Of a stretch of DNA of 64,000 nucleotides, positions 52,211-60,832 are shown piece by piece. Source of the stretch: Terriglobus roseus (lineage in GTDB: Bacteria > Acidobacteriota > Terriglobia > Terriglobales > Acidobacteriaceae); the NCBI RefSeq assembly GCF_900102185.1, contig NZ_LT629690.1:806001-870000 (forward strand). The letters are read 5' to 3'. The translations under genes were made by a program, and so were the position numbers. Under the pieces are notes generated by a model. It was given only the letters and a program-made list of their open reading frames with translations, was not told where the DNA came from and did not search any database. Within the stretch, counting starts at the first letter, position 1. Each line of letters starts with the position of its first letter.

Positions 52211-53533
52211 ATGCCAGTAGCTCTAATACTCCTCTTGCTGGGCATTCTGCTTGCGCCAAATTCTTATGCGCAGACTGATCGGAAGGTCATCATCGTCACA
52301 CTTGATGGCTTTCCTGCATACGCCTTGCAGGACTCACGACTGCCAATGCCAACGCTGCGTCGCATGATGCGCGATGGTGCTTATGCAGACACGATGCAAC
52401 CCATCAATCTGACAGTGACGTGGCCCAACCACACTGCGATGATCACTGGTGTTGATGCTGCTAAGCATGATGTGCTTGTGAATGGCCGCATTCTCTTTGG
52501 ACCCCAGGGCACACCGCCCCACACTGAGCCTTGGATTGATCGGGACCTGATGGTTCATGCGCCGACTCTCTATGACGTCGCTTCTGAAGCAGGGCTGACA
52601 ACAGCGCAGGTGGATTGGGTCGCCATCTATCACGCCAAACTCATTAATTGGCGTTTTGCAGAATTGCCGGAGCCTGATGGTGAGATCGAGCGCGACCTTA
52701 TCACCCAAGGTTTCGTTACCGCAGAGCAGCTGAAAGACTTCAATAAGTCGAGCGCGGCATGGCGAGACCAGATTCGCATTGAAGCTGTTTCAGACATTTT
52801 GCACAAACACCACCCCAACCTTCTTCTGCTGCACCTGACGGACTTGGACAACATCAACCATGCCTACGGCCCCATGAGCGCCGCAAGCTTCTCGTCGATG
52901 AAAGCATTAGATAGCCACTTGCAAGACATCATTGACGCTGTGCGTGACAGTGGCGATCTCGACAAGACGAGTATCTTCGTTGTGTCGGATCACGGCTTCC
53001 GAACTTTCGATAAGGTTGTTCATCTCAACACGCTGTTGCGGCAGAGAGGACTCATTCGCGGTGAGGGAAGCAATGTCAACTGCGATGCCTGGGTGATGCC
53101 AGAAGGCGGTAGTGCACTAGTCTATGTGACCAACGAAAGCATGAAGGCTACTATTACTCCCCAGTTGCAGGCGCTGTTGGCTGACGTGGAAGGTGTCGAC
53201 CACATTTACGGGCCATCTGATTTCGCCACCCAAGGTATCCCTGGGACTGGCGATCAGGCTCCTGCGCTATACCTGACAGCAAAGCCTGGTTACGCACTGG
53301 AAGGCGGTGACACTGGTCCACTGATCACCTCCAGCACCGGACATGGCACACATGGTTACAGCAATGCTGATCCACAGATGGGCGCCCTCTTTGTTGCATG
53401 GGGTGCGAACATTCGCAACGGCATTCACCTGGAAACAGTGAAGAATGTCGATATCGCGCCCACTGCTGCGTCAATCCTCAGACTAAAAATGAACGAAGTG
53501 AGTGGGCAGGTTCTTAAAGAGATTCTCCGCTGA
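52211..53533 (+). CDS. Type I phosphodiesterase/nucleotide pyrophosphatase, exported
   Basis: 440 residues. Start 52211 has GGAG about 10 bases upstream and leads straight into a signal peptide (LAPNSYAQ). The alkaline-phosphatase-superfamily NPP core is visible: KVIIVTLDGFPAYAL (metal Asp), the nucleophile Thr in TVTWPNHTAMITG, LLLLHLTDLDNINHAYGP (metal Asp/His), VVSDHGFRT (Asp-His) and a late GTHGYS His. It should cleave phosphodiester or phosphonate esters, releasing phosphate, in the periplasm. A longer TTG reading to 52169 would begin inside the terminator hairpin. It converges on the receptor at 53636 with a shared terminator. Confidence 0.92.
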   Translation: MPVALILLLLGILLAPNSYAQTDRKVIIVTLDGFPAYALQDSRLPMPTLRRMMRDGAYADTMQPINLTVTWPNHTAMITGVDAAKHDVLVNGRILFGPQGTPPHTEPWIDRDLMVHAPTLYDVASEAGLTTAQVDWVAIYHAKLINWRFAELPEPDGEIERDLITQGFVTAEQLKDFNKSSAAWRDQIRIEAVSDILHKHHPNLLLLHLTDLDNINHAYGPMSAASFSSMKALDSHLQDIIDAVRDSGDLDKTSIFVVSDHGFRTFDKVVHLNTLLRQRGLIRGEGSNVNCDAWVMPEGGSALVYVTNESMKATITPQLQALLADVEGVDHIYGPSDFATQGIPGTGDQAPALYLTAKPGYALEGGDTGPLITSSTGHGTHGYSNADPQMGALFVAWGANIRNGIHLETVKNVDIAPTAASILRLKMNEVSGQVLKEILR

Positions 53534-53585
53534 ACATTGAGGGGCATCCCCATAGCTCTACCTTGTTGGAATCTCTCGTGTGATC

Positions 53586-53623
53586 AAGAATATGGGCCGC
53601 GCTTATGCGCGGCCCATATTCTT
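53586..53623. terminator. Bidirectional terminator between convergent genes
   Basis: AAGAATATGGGCCGCGC pairs perfectly with GCGCGGCCCATATTCTT across a 4-base loop (TTAT): a 17-bp stem. It lies in the 102-base gap between the phosphodiesterase stop (53533, plus strand) and the receptor stop (53636, minus strand), so it can end both transcripts. Confidence 0.8.
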
Positions 53624-53635
53624 CGTGGTGTTGAA

Positions 53636-56344
53636 TTAGCGCTTGGGTGAAAGGCCAAACGTGACTGAGAGCATTACACTGCGTCCCGGTAGCACGCTAA
53701 TGTTGTCGCCGCCGTTGATGGGTGTTTGGCCCGTGGTGTTGAAAGGATCGACATAGGTGGTGCCGTTGGCAGCGATGTTCTGTGTTGCGGCAGTCCCCGC
53801 GATCTTATCGGCGGTGATGTTGTGCGAATTGAATAGGTTATTGAAGCTGAGGCGGATCTTTGTCTGATCAAAGCGGCCACCCGAACGCACGGTGTAGTTG
53901 AAGAACAGGTTGGATACGGTGAAAGGATTGATCGTTGCCTGATTGTGATAAGCGCCGTTGTCCTGGTAGAGCGTTCCGACACGTTTGTTGAACATACCCA
54001 CGTCGAAACCTTTATGCTGCCACGTTACAGCTTCTGTTTCGGTGTCAGACGGGGTATTGGCGACCCACAGTCCTGAGGGAGCTGTGACAGTGAGTTGTGG
54101 TGCTTTGGAAGAGCATCCCGCAGTGCCTGAGGTGCAGGTAACAGCGAGATTGCCAACGTAGGTTGCGCGGCCGACAGTGGCATTGAGATATACGCTCAAA
54201 CCGTGAATGACATAGATGTTGCTCTCAGCTTCAAAACCTTTAGTGATGGAGCTTGGTTGCAGGTAGTAGACCGGTTCGCCAGTAGAGTCCAGCACTGAGG
54301 AGTAGCTGTTCTGGAAGCGAGTGCGGTAGAAGTCTGCGTCGAAGGTGACTCGTTTCAGTTTCAGAACAGAGCCAGCCTGATACGTGGTGGAGCGCTGCTG
54401 CTTCGGAAGTGTTTTAACAGGTGTGCCAGTCGGACTCTGCGCATAGTCAAACACTGCACTTGGCGGTACAACGGAGCCAGTGGACGCCTGCGCATAGACA
54501 GACCAGTTGGATTTCAACTTATAGTTGCCGTCGATGGAGGGAAGCCAAGCAGAGTAGCTTCCGTGGTTGGTGATGAAGGTGTTGGGATCATTCGTACCGA
54601 GCCCACCGATCGTCTTTCCATCATCTGCGTACTGTTTTGTGGCGATGTCGTAATGCGAGAATTTTGTGCCCAGGGTCACGTCAAACTTACGCGTGACATG
54701 AAAGTCATACTCGGCAAAAGGTTGATAGGAGTTGGTCCAGTAGCTCTCATTGAAGTTCGAAAGAGCCTGATTCGCCCAATTGTTGACCGGGTCGGAGGGC
54801 GTTTGATGACGATTGGTTGCCGCCCATTCATACCAAAATCCAGCACGCAGAATTCCGAAGCTTGACACCTGGGACAGTTGTGAAGTCTCACCATATTTGC
54901 GATAGCTGTTGTATTTGTCCACGCCGCAGGGGATGGCTGTAACGCCTTTCTTGACGACGGGGATATTACAGGGCGCGATGGTCAGGCCGTTGTAGGTCGT
55001 CGAGCCGTTGATGGTCTTAGATTCAGTGATCGGAGTGGCGTTCGTGTACTTTTCGCCATTGTCATAGTTGTAGGTGTAGGGCTTTACCTCCAACGTGAAG
55101 TTCTTGCCAAACTCAGAGTGAACGCCCACGTACTCAAAATCTGTAGGTACATGGTAGGTGTTGTATTCGTTGTTGAGGTAGTTGACCGGATCGGAGTTAT
55201 CCGTAAGCAAGAAGTTGATACCTGAACCCGCGAAGGGAGCAAGTGAGCCGGTGCAAGTGTAGCCACTGCTAGCGCCGTACATCTGGCAACGTGTTGCATT
55301 GAAGTTTGGTGTGTTGGCATCGAGCCAGATGACACCAGAGAATCCTGTCAGATAGTTCTTGTCATTGAAGCGATACTGGGCTTTGATGGCGCCTGCATTA
55401 CGTGTCTGATGGTTCCATGTTTGGTAGCCGTCCGACTGCATGTGATGCACGTCGATGGATGCGTTGAATTTGCCGTGGAACAGTGATCCTGTGTCATATA
55501 CGCCGTCATAGAGTTGGGTGTTGAAGGATCCAAAACTTACTTGCCCACGAATATTCGACACAGGCGAGAGATTCTTCGAAAGCAGATGAATAGAGCCGCC
55601 AAACGGGGCTGGCCCAATGGTGGATGCAGTGCCGGGACTGCGATCAAAGTCGATTCCACCTAAAAACTGTGATGGGAAGAATGCCCATGAATGGTGCGTT
55701 GGGGTATTGGTGTCATAAAACGGAATTCCATCAAAATCGATGTCGTAATTGCCATCAGGGAATCCGCGAAAGTACGTGCTCGACTGTCCAAGGCCAACAC
55801 CATTGCTGTTCGTGGTGAAGGTTCCTGGGGCCATCTGTACGGCTTCTCCAAAGTCGGACACCGGCGACGTAAAGTTCTGAATGAAGTGTTGTGTGATTGA
55901 TGTACGTGCTGAGCGTGCATCCAGAGATGCATCCATAGGAGCGAGCGCTGCCGCGATGGAGTGTGTTGCATCTGCCTCGACATTCACCTCAGTAGAAACT
56001 GAACCGACTTGAAGAGTGACTGGCAGGTTCGCAGTCTGTCCGTTGACGATGCTGACTTGGCGCGAAGTGAGAGCAAACCCGTTTGCGACAAACTCCAAGG
56101 TATATGTGCCAGGGTTCAATCCTGAGATGCTGTAGCGGCCCAGCGTGTCTGTGGTGACGGTACGGCTGTTAGTGCCGCCCTCCGACGTGACGCGAACGGT
56201 TGCCGTCGTGATAACTGTCCCTTTCGCATCAAGAACAGTGCCAGTAACGGTTCCGTTCGATTGAGCCAACAAGGACGCTGTAAATAGCGTTGTCGCGCAT
56301 GTTGCGAGCAGTGCAGCCTTGGAATGCGATTTCAGGATGTTCAT
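53636..56344 (-). CDS. TonB-dependent receptor (classical plug, FecA/siderophore-like)
   Basis: 902 residues, GGAG 5 bases before the ATG. The signal peptide ends SLLAQ. A carboxypeptidase-regulatory-like domain (GTVLDAKGTVITTATVRVT, LNPGTYTLEFVANGF) leads into a true plug: VSDFGEAVQMAPGTF, STYFRGFPDGNYDIDFDGIP and IDFDRSPGTASTIGPAPFGG, which is closer to classical TonB receptors than to Oar proteins. The barrel ends FGLSPKR. It lies 60 bases downstream of the PAP2 phosphatase gene on the same strand, so the two probably share a promoter with the tandem 11-bp boxes at 57280. Uptake of a phosphate-containing or metal-binding compound is plausible. Confidence 0.92.
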   Translation of the reverse strand: MNILKSHSKAALLATCATTLFTASLLAQSNGTVTGTVLDAKGTVITTATVRVTSEGGTNSRTVTTDTLGRYSISGLNPGTYTLEFVANGFALTSRQVSIVNGQTANLPVTLQVGSVSTEVNVEADATHSIAAALAPMDASLDARSARTSITQHFIQNFTSPVSDFGEAVQMAPGTFTTNSNGVGLGQSSTYFRGFPDGNYDIDFDGIPFYDTNTPTHHSWAFFPSQFLGGIDFDRSPGTASTIGPAPFGGSIHLLSKNLSPVSNIRGQVSFGSFNTQLYDGVYDTGSLFHGKFNASIDVHHMQSDGYQTWNHQTRNAGAIKAQYRFNDKNYLTGFSGVIWLDANTPNFNATRCQMYGASSGYTCTGSLAPFAGSGINFLLTDNSDPVNYLNNEYNTYHVPTDFEYVGVHSEFGKNFTLEVKPYTYNYDNGEKYTNATPITESKTINGSTTYNGLTIAPCNIPVVKKGVTAIPCGVDKYNSYRKYGETSQLSQVSSFGILRAGFWYEWAATNRHQTPSDPVNNWANQALSNFNESYWTNSYQPFAEYDFHVTRKFDVTLGTKFSHYDIATKQYADDGKTIGGLGTNDPNTFITNHGSYSAWLPSIDGNYKLKSNWSVYAQASTGSVVPPSAVFDYAQSPTGTPVKTLPKQQRSTTYQAGSVLKLKRVTFDADFYRTRFQNSYSSVLDSTGEPVYYLQPSSITKGFEAESNIYVIHGLSVYLNATVGRATYVGNLAVTCTSGTAGCSSKAPQLTVTAPSGLWVANTPSDTETEAVTWQHKGFDVGMFNKRVGTLYQDNGAYHNQATINPFTVSNLFFNYTVRSGGRFDQTKIRLSFNNLFNSHNITADKIAGTAATQNIAANGTTYVDPFNTTGQTPINGGDNISVLPGRSVMLSVTFGLSPKR

Positions 56345-56404
56345 GAGGTCTCCAAAAAGATGAAACGAACTCGATTGGCCCGATTCAATTCGGGCGAGAT
56401 TTTG

Positions 56405-57172
56405 CTAGCGCGATGCGACTGCGGTAGGAAACTTTGCGTGTAGTTCCTCCCGCGCTGCATCCAGTCGTTGGCGAAACGCCGGGTTTGACATCAGGGAACC
56501 AAATAGGACGGCAGCAAGCTGACGGCCTGCAGCAAGATCGCTGGCATAATGCACGCCACAGACCAGGCGGTTGTGTGCGTAGTCGTCGGTGCGTGCAAGA
56601 ATCTCGTCCCTGCGGCTAGGGATGAGTTCGGCCAACGTGTAGCCTTCGAGGTAGCCGGAAAGCGTATGCCCGCTCGGGTATGAGTTTGACGCCTCGGTGA
56701 GCTTGCACACCGGATGCAGGGTTTTGTCAGCCTGGTATGGCCGAGGGCGAGAGAACACAGTCTTCAGAGGCACGCTGGCCACGCTCTCTTCGTTGTGAAC
56801 ATCCGTTGAGAGTGCCGCAAGTATCGGAAGGTTTTTCGCTGTGAAAGACGCGCCAAAGATCGTGTGATAAACGAAGATGTCTTCTTCCGCGTCGTCTGCC
56901 TGAGCCGCGGCAACTTGTGCGTTTGTACGGTGGCTCTCAATCGCATGAAGTTCGCGAAGCTCGGAATCTGTAATAGTCGAATTTTGAGCAGGTGGATCTG
57001 CAATCAGCACGTTCAGGTTTAGGGTTGCGAGGTCGAGAAAACGCGAGGCATGGACTGCCTTGGTGTGCCCCGTCATCGAGTTATCAGTGCCAGTTCGGAT
57101 CTCTTCTTGTGCGTGTAGTGCACCGCACAGAAGAAGGCTGGTGAACAATGAAATCGTTGTAAGTTGACGCAT
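56405..57172 (-). CDS. Exported PAP2-family/class A acid phosphatase
   Basis: 255 residues, signal peptide ending GALHAQ. The three PAP2 blocks are present: KTVFSRPRPYQ (KxxxxxxRP), SYPSGHTLSGYL (PSGH) and NRLVCGVHYASDLAAGR (SRxxxxxHxxxD, with Asn at the usual Ser). Soluble, with no membrane helices, it resembles bacterial non-specific acid phosphatases (PhoN-like) rather than the membrane lipid phosphatases. It would release inorganic phosphate from organic phosphates in the periplasm. It lies between the two-component system and the TonB receptor, and a four-fold 11-bp CTTAAG-like array lies 108-151 bases upstream of its start. Confidence 0.92.
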   Translation of the reverse strand: MRQLTTISLFTSLLLCGALHAQEEIRTGTDNSMTGHTKAVHASRFLDLATLNLNVLIADPPAQNSTITDSELRELHAIESHRTNAQVAAAQADDAEEDIFVYHTIFGASFTAKNLPILAALSTDVHNEESVASVPLKTVFSRPRPYQADKTLHPVCKLTEASNSYPSGHTLSGYLEGYTLAELIPSRRDEILARTDDYAHNRLVCGVHYASDLAAGRQLAAVLFGSLMSNPAFRQRLDAAREELHAKFPTAVASR

Positions 57173-57279
57173 GACTGGAGCCGAAACTAGATTCCAATGT
57201 TGAACAAACAGAGAGTTATCAGTTACAGGAGCGTGAAAAGGCCGATGGCACAGGTATAGGAAGGCAGAATTCTGTTGAA

Positions 57280-57323
57280 TTTAAGGTAGATTTCAGGTCT
57301 ATTTCAGACCCTCTTAAGACCTC
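57280..57323 (-). promoter_or_regulatory. Four tandem 11-bp boxes (PmrA/PhoB-type) upstream of the PAP2 gene
   Basis: On the minus strand the sequence reads CTTAAG-N5-CTGAAA-N5-CTGAAA-N5-CTTAAA, an exact 11-bp period over 44 bases. OmpR-family regulators bind such direct repeats once per helical turn; PmrA boxes are CTTAAG-N5-CTTAAG. A -10-like TATACC lies about 21 bases beyond the last copy, so the array sits at the -35 region. The neighbouring OmpR-family regulator (58734-59432) is the obvious candidate ligand. A small CTCCG/CGGAG hairpin between the array and the kinase stop could end the kinase transcript. Confidence 0.65.
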
Positions 57324-57348
57324 GCTCCGCTCGCGGAGTCGGCTGTAA

Positions 57349-58737
57349 TCAGATGATTTCTACCGGTTGAACTGGGAAGCGGATGAAAAACGTAGAGCCG
57401 CGCTGTGGTTCGCTTTCCACTGTCAGTTCGGCGCCGTGCGCATCGGCAATCCAAAGTCCAATCGACAAGCCTAGACCGTTGCCTGCGCGTGATTTTCTTT
57501 CACGTAGGTCCGCCTGATAGTAGCGATCAAACACACGACGTCGTACAGACTCGGTCATCCCGACTCCGGTATCGCGCACGATTACGGATGGTTTGTTATC
57601 GGTGAGTAATACTTCAGCTCGGATTTCACCATCCTGTGGCGTGTAGCGGATGGCATTGTCCAGCAAGATGCCGAGTAACCGCTGTAACAGTACTTCGTCG
57701 CCTTCGACCACGACGGGCGTATCGGGAAGATACCAATCAAGCACAATACCGCTGGATTCCGCGAGATCCTCAAGGCGTCGACAACTACTCACTACGAGAT
57801 CGCAGAGATCAAGACGTTTGAACTGCGCCTCGTGAATGAAATTGTCACTCTGCGACAGCGTGAGAAGTGCGTCAAGTAGCGTGGTTGCGGTACGGCATTC
57901 CACGACGATCCCCTCAAGATCTCGGCGATATTCCTCGTCCGTCCGAGGCCGGTTCAATGAGAGTTGGGCAGTGGCAAGCATCACCGTGATGGATGTACGA
58001 ATGTCATGGGATGCATCGGCTGAGAACCGACTGAGACGCGATACCGCCGCCTCGAGGCGAGACAGCAACTGGTTCCAAGCAATGGCGAGTCTCTGGATTT
58101 CATCGCGCCCTTCGGGGACAGGGAGACGTTTCGATAGGTTTCCGATGCCAATCTCAAGCGCTGCGCTGGTCATTCGATCCACCGGTTTGAGCGCATGGCG
58201 GCTGAGAAAATAGCCGCTCACGACAGAGAGCATCATGAGCACCGGGAGGAGAAGGAACAATGCATTGCGATATTTGCGCAGAATGAAGAATTCTTCATCC
58301 ATGGCTCCGCCGATGTAGAGCAATACCGAGCGACCGTTGAGCGTGAAGATGTGACACAGGACAAGAGCCTGTTCGCCGTTCAGGGTTACAGAACTGTACG
58401 TACGATCAATACAAGACTGCGCCGTTGAAAGCTTCCAGTCCGGCGCGTGATTTGTGGGGAAGAGCCATGTCCCATCCGAATTCCGGATAAAGATCAGGTT
58501 GCCCTCATGCGTGGCGGCGGTGAAGCTCCGAAGTAGTTCCTGCTCATCAGTGCCACTTCGGGTATGTAGCAGAGCTTTGAGACGATCTTCGCGACCTATG
58601 AGGTGGGTTTCTTTTCCTTGGACTGCAGCATAGTAAAGGATGCCGTAGGTCAGAGCTCCAAAAAGCACCAGGCCCGTGAAGGCAACAGCGGTATAGAGCA
58701 GCGCAAGGCGCGCACGAACAGAGATGCTGCCAATCAA
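57349..58737 (-). CDS. Sensor histidine kinase of an OmpR-type two-component system
   Basis: 462 residues: N-terminal TM1 (about 8-35), a periplasmic sensor of about 130 residues, TM2 (about 165-185), a HAMP-like linker (LKPVDRMTSAALEIGIGNL), a HisKA domain with the phospho-acceptor His in RFSADASHDIRTSIT, and HATPase_c with N box LLDNAIRYTPQDG, D box VRDTGVGM and G box GNGLGLSIG. HDIRT replaces the commoner HELRT but is functional in this family. The gene overlaps its regulator by 4 bases. No metal-binding His/Cys cluster is evident in the periplasmic part. Confidence 0.93.
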   Translation of the reverse strand: MIGSISVRARLALLYTAVAFTGLVLFGALTYGILYYAAVQGKETHLIGREDRLKALLHTRSGTDEQELLRSFTAATHEGNLIFIRNSDGTWLFPTNHAPDWKLSTAQSCIDRTYSSVTLNGEQALVLCHIFTLNGRSVLLYIGGAMDEEFFILRKYRNALFLLLPVLMMLSVVSGYFLSRHALKPVDRMTSAALEIGIGNLSKRLPVPEGRDEIQRLAIAWNQLLSRLEAAVSRLSRFSADASHDIRTSITVMLATAQLSLNRPRTDEEYRRDLEGIVVECRTATTLLDALLTLSQSDNFIHEAQFKRLDLCDLVVSSCRRLEDLAESSGIVLDWYLPDTPVVVEGDEVLLQRLLGILLDNAIRYTPQDGEIRAEVLLTDNKPSVIVRDTGVGMTESVRRRVFDRYYQADLRERKSRAGNGLGLSIGLWIADAHGAELTVESEPQRGSTFFIRFPVQPVEII

Positions 58738-59432
58738 TGGGGAAGGCCTTCAACGGGGATTGCCTCAAAGATGTATCCGATCCCGTGAACGGTTCGAATG
58801 AGTGTCGAATCGGCATCTGTAGGGCGCTGCAGCTTTGTGCGCAGGCCGTGAATGTACACGTCCAACGTGTTTTCCTTCACGTCAGCGATGTCTCCCCAAC
58901 CGGCCTCAATAAGCTGTTCACGTGATGTAATCAAGCCTTTCCGTCGCATCAGTGTTTCCAGCAACGCAAACTGCTTTCGTGTGAGTGAGATTTCCCTGCC
59001 GTCACGCATGGCAATTCGACGACTGCGATCCAATGTGACATCGCCAACATTCAGGATCGGAGGTTCGTTGCGAATGGTTCGCCGTGCAAGCGCTGTAACG
59101 CGAGCTAAAAGAATTTCTAGGATGAACGGCTTGACCAGATAATCATCGGCCCCAAGGTCAAAAGCACGCAGCACTTTGGGGACAGCATCTACCGCAGTAA
59201 GTACCAGAACGGGCGTCTTGCATTGTTTATTCCGGGCGCGTTCCAGCACGCTAAAGCCATCAATGCCGGGCAGAAGAATATCGAGTAGCGCGACATCGAA
59301 GACTCCATTGACGAGTGTGTCTACGCCGTTGCGTCCGTCATAGCAGATTGTCACGCGATGGCCTTCTTCGCGTAGTGCGCGTTCCACTAGCGCTGCGATC
59401 CGTGTGTCGTCTTCGATGACGAGAATGTTCAT
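58734..59432 (-). CDS. OmpR/PhoB-family response regulator
   Basis: 232 residues. The receiver has the acidic pair in VIEDDTR, the phospho-acceptor Asp in ALLDILLPG (residue 51), Thr in VLVLTAVDA and Lys in YLVKPF. A C-terminal winged helix (about 130-225) shows LTRKQFALLETLMRRKGLIT, VYIHGLRTKLQ and IRTVHGIGYIF. Closest in style to PmrA/QseB/CusR regulators. It is followed by the kinase (4-base overlap) and preceded by the histidine phosphatase (27 bases), so the three likely form one operon. It probably binds the CTTAAG-type 11-bp repeats found at two sites here. Confidence 0.95.
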   Translation of the reverse strand: MNILVIEDDTRIAALVERALREEGHRVTICYDGRNGVDTLVNGVFDVALLDILLPGIDGFSVLERARNKQCKTPVLVLTAVDAVPKVLRAFDLGADDYLVKPFILEILLARVTALARRTIRNEPPILNVGDVTLDRSRRIAMRDGREISLTRKQFALLETLMRRKGLITSREQLIEAGWGDIADVKENTLDVYIHGLRTKLQRPTDADSTLIRTVHGIGYIFEAIPVEGLPH

Positions 59433-59459
59433 GCTGCACTGAGCCTTTGCGTCACAGAA

Positions 59460-60044
59460 TTACTGCGGAGCAATCGTAAGATTTTCGTGAATCAGTTCTT
59501 GGGAATCGAGTTTCCCGGTCTTGTCAAAGTGCAAAACGACGACCCAGTCAAAGACCTCATCGGGCCATTTGGCCTCGGGCAGCAACTGAGCGGGTGATGC
59601 ACCAAAAGCCTCCAGTAGCGATGGGATCTGTCCATGACGCCAGGAGATAAGCGGATACTTGCCGTGTTGTGTGGTCCGTAGTTCCGCCACAAGTCGTGGA
59701 CTTTCCTTGGTACCAATGGTGGAGTGCAATTCCATGCCAGTAGAAGCATGTAGCGGCTCTAGCGTGAGTCGAGGCCGCATGCTCTCCTCTGAGTCGGCGC
59801 CGGCGTAAAGGCCGTCGATTCCGAAGCTCTCATCATGATTATGAAAATGCTGAAAGTACTGGACATATGCCCTGGCGCGAGCCTCTCCCTGAGGTGTTAG
59901 TTCTCGTCCCTTGAGGGGCTTCTCCGCATGCCGAACGATCAAGACAGTATTGTTTGCAAGGAAGTCAGGCGTTGATTGTGCAGCCGTGGTCGATGCTGAG
60001 ATAAGAAAAGCAATTGCCACAGGTAGTAGGCGCGTGAGCATCAA
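59460..60044 (-). CDS. Exported histidine phosphatase family protein
   Basis: 194 residues, signal peptide ending TTAAQS. The catalytic RHG-type motif is LIVRHAEKP (nucleophile His), with a later SWRHGQIP supplying a second His. It is small, like SixA/phosphoglycerate-mutase-branch members, and lacks the HAE-type proton donor of phytases in a clear position. It would dephosphorylate small molecules or phospho-His proteins in the periplasm. First gene of the operon with the two-component system. A CTTAAG-type box pair lies about 55-70 bases upstream, in the gap shared with the protoglobin gene. Confidence 0.88.
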   Translation of the reverse strand: MMLTRLLPVAIAFLISASTTAAQSTPDFLANNTVLIVRHAEKPLKGRELTPQGEARARAYVQYFQHFHNHDESFGIDGLYAGADSEESMRPRLTLEPLHASTGMELHSTIGTKESPRLVAELRTTQHGKYPLISWRHGQIPSLLEAFGASPAQLLPEAKWPDEVFDWVVVLHFDKTGKLDSQELIHENLTIAPQ

Positions 60045-60085
60045 GGTAGAACTCCAACACGGACAAAAGACCGATATTGGATTCT

Positions 60086-60110
60086 AGGAATGCTTTCCTT
60101 AAGCATTCCT
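60086..60110. promoter_or_regulatory. Inverted repeat between divergent phosphatase and protoglobin genes
   Basis: AGGAATGCTT-TCCTT-AAGCATTCCT is a perfect 10-bp inverted repeat in the 150-base divergent gap. It overlaps the CTTAAG-N5-CTGAAA box described separately, so a second symmetric regulator or a two-headed site is possible. Confidence 0.5.
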
Positions 60111-60114
60111 GAAA
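60098..60114 (+). promoter_or_regulatory. Second PmrA-type box (CTTAAG-N5-CTGAAA)
   Basis: CTTAAG at 60098-60103 and CTGAAA at 60109-60114, 11-bp period. This is the same pair, in the same relative order, as the first two units of the array before the PAP2 gene. It lies 54 bases before the histidine-phosphatase start and 80 bases before the protoglobin start, so it could control either or both. Confidence 0.55.
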
Positions 60115-60194
60115 TCAGCTCACTGGAAACATGAAAAGACCATGAATATGTTTGTGTGCTGAAGGGGAGGAATTTAACTGTCCTGGAGACTTCA

Positions 60195-60800
60195 ATGCAG
60201 AAGATTGCGGATTCGATTCCTGGATACGACTACGACACGCGTTCTATTCCAAAGAGTTCAGTCACTCTTCAAGAACTTGAGGCGCTCAAGGTTACCGCCG
60301 GGTTCACTGATGAGGATGTCCATTTCCTTCGGATGGCAGGAGATGTATTACAAGATCAGACCGAAGCGATTGTTTTGCACTGGCGTAGCGGCATCATTGC
60401 TGGCATTCCGAACCTTGCCAGACACTCTAGGAGTCTGGATAACGAGCCACTGCCGGACTACCTCGCAAAGAGCAACCTCCGTTTCAGACAGTGGATTCTG
60501 GATACGTGCTTCCGCGAATATGACCAGGAATGGTTGAACTATCAGGAAGAGATTGCGGTTCGCCACACGAGCTTGAAGAAGAACGCCGTTGATGGCGTTG
60601 AATCGACGCCATTCGTTCCTTACCGTGACATCGTTGCCTTTGTCCCCGTGCTTAACGAGACGATCCGTCCTTACCTGATTGCGAAAGGGCATCCCGATGA
60701 CATCGTGACGCGGATGCACCTGGCTTGGCAGCGTTCTTTGCAACTACAGATCGCCCTTTGGTCAAAGATATATATGGGCCTCCAGACCTCCGAGTGGTAG
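60195..60800 (+). CDS. Protoglobin (single-domain globin sensor/oxygen or NO carrier)
   Basis: 201 residues from the ATG at 60195, with GGAG 6 bases upstream; an upstream GTG at 60156 would add 13 residues of no clear value. The protoglobin pattern is evident: IPGYDYDTRSIPKSSVTLQE at the N-terminus, the helix FLRMAGDVLQDQTEAIVLHW, the WILDTCFREYDQEWLNYQEE run and the proximal heme His in EEIAVRHTSLKKN (residue 124). Length matches free-standing protoglobins (about 195); no kinase or cyclase is attached. It should bind heme and small gases in the cytoplasm. It is divergent from the histidine-phosphatase/two-component operon and shares its regulatory gap. Confidence 0.92.
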   Translation: MQKIADSIPGYDYDTRSIPKSSVTLQELEALKVTAGFTDEDVHFLRMAGDVLQDQTEAIVLHWRSGIIAGIPNLARHSRSLDNEPLPDYLAKSNLRFRQWILDTCFREYDQEWLNYQEEIAVRHTSLKKNAVDGVESTPFVPYRDIVAFVPVLNETIRPYLIAKGHPDDIVTRMHLAWQRSLQLQIALWSKIYMGLQTSEW

Positions 60801-60818
60801 CGCTCTCTTGAAGTGACT

Positions 60819-60832
60819 CGCAGCTAGCTGCG
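60819..60832 (+). terminator. Short palindrome after the protoglobin gene
   Basis: CGCAG-CTAG-CTGCG is a perfect 14-base palindrome 18 bases after the stop. It could fold as a weak intrinsic terminator. The following bases (CCTCTC) are not a U-tract, so the call is tentative. Confidence 0.3.
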
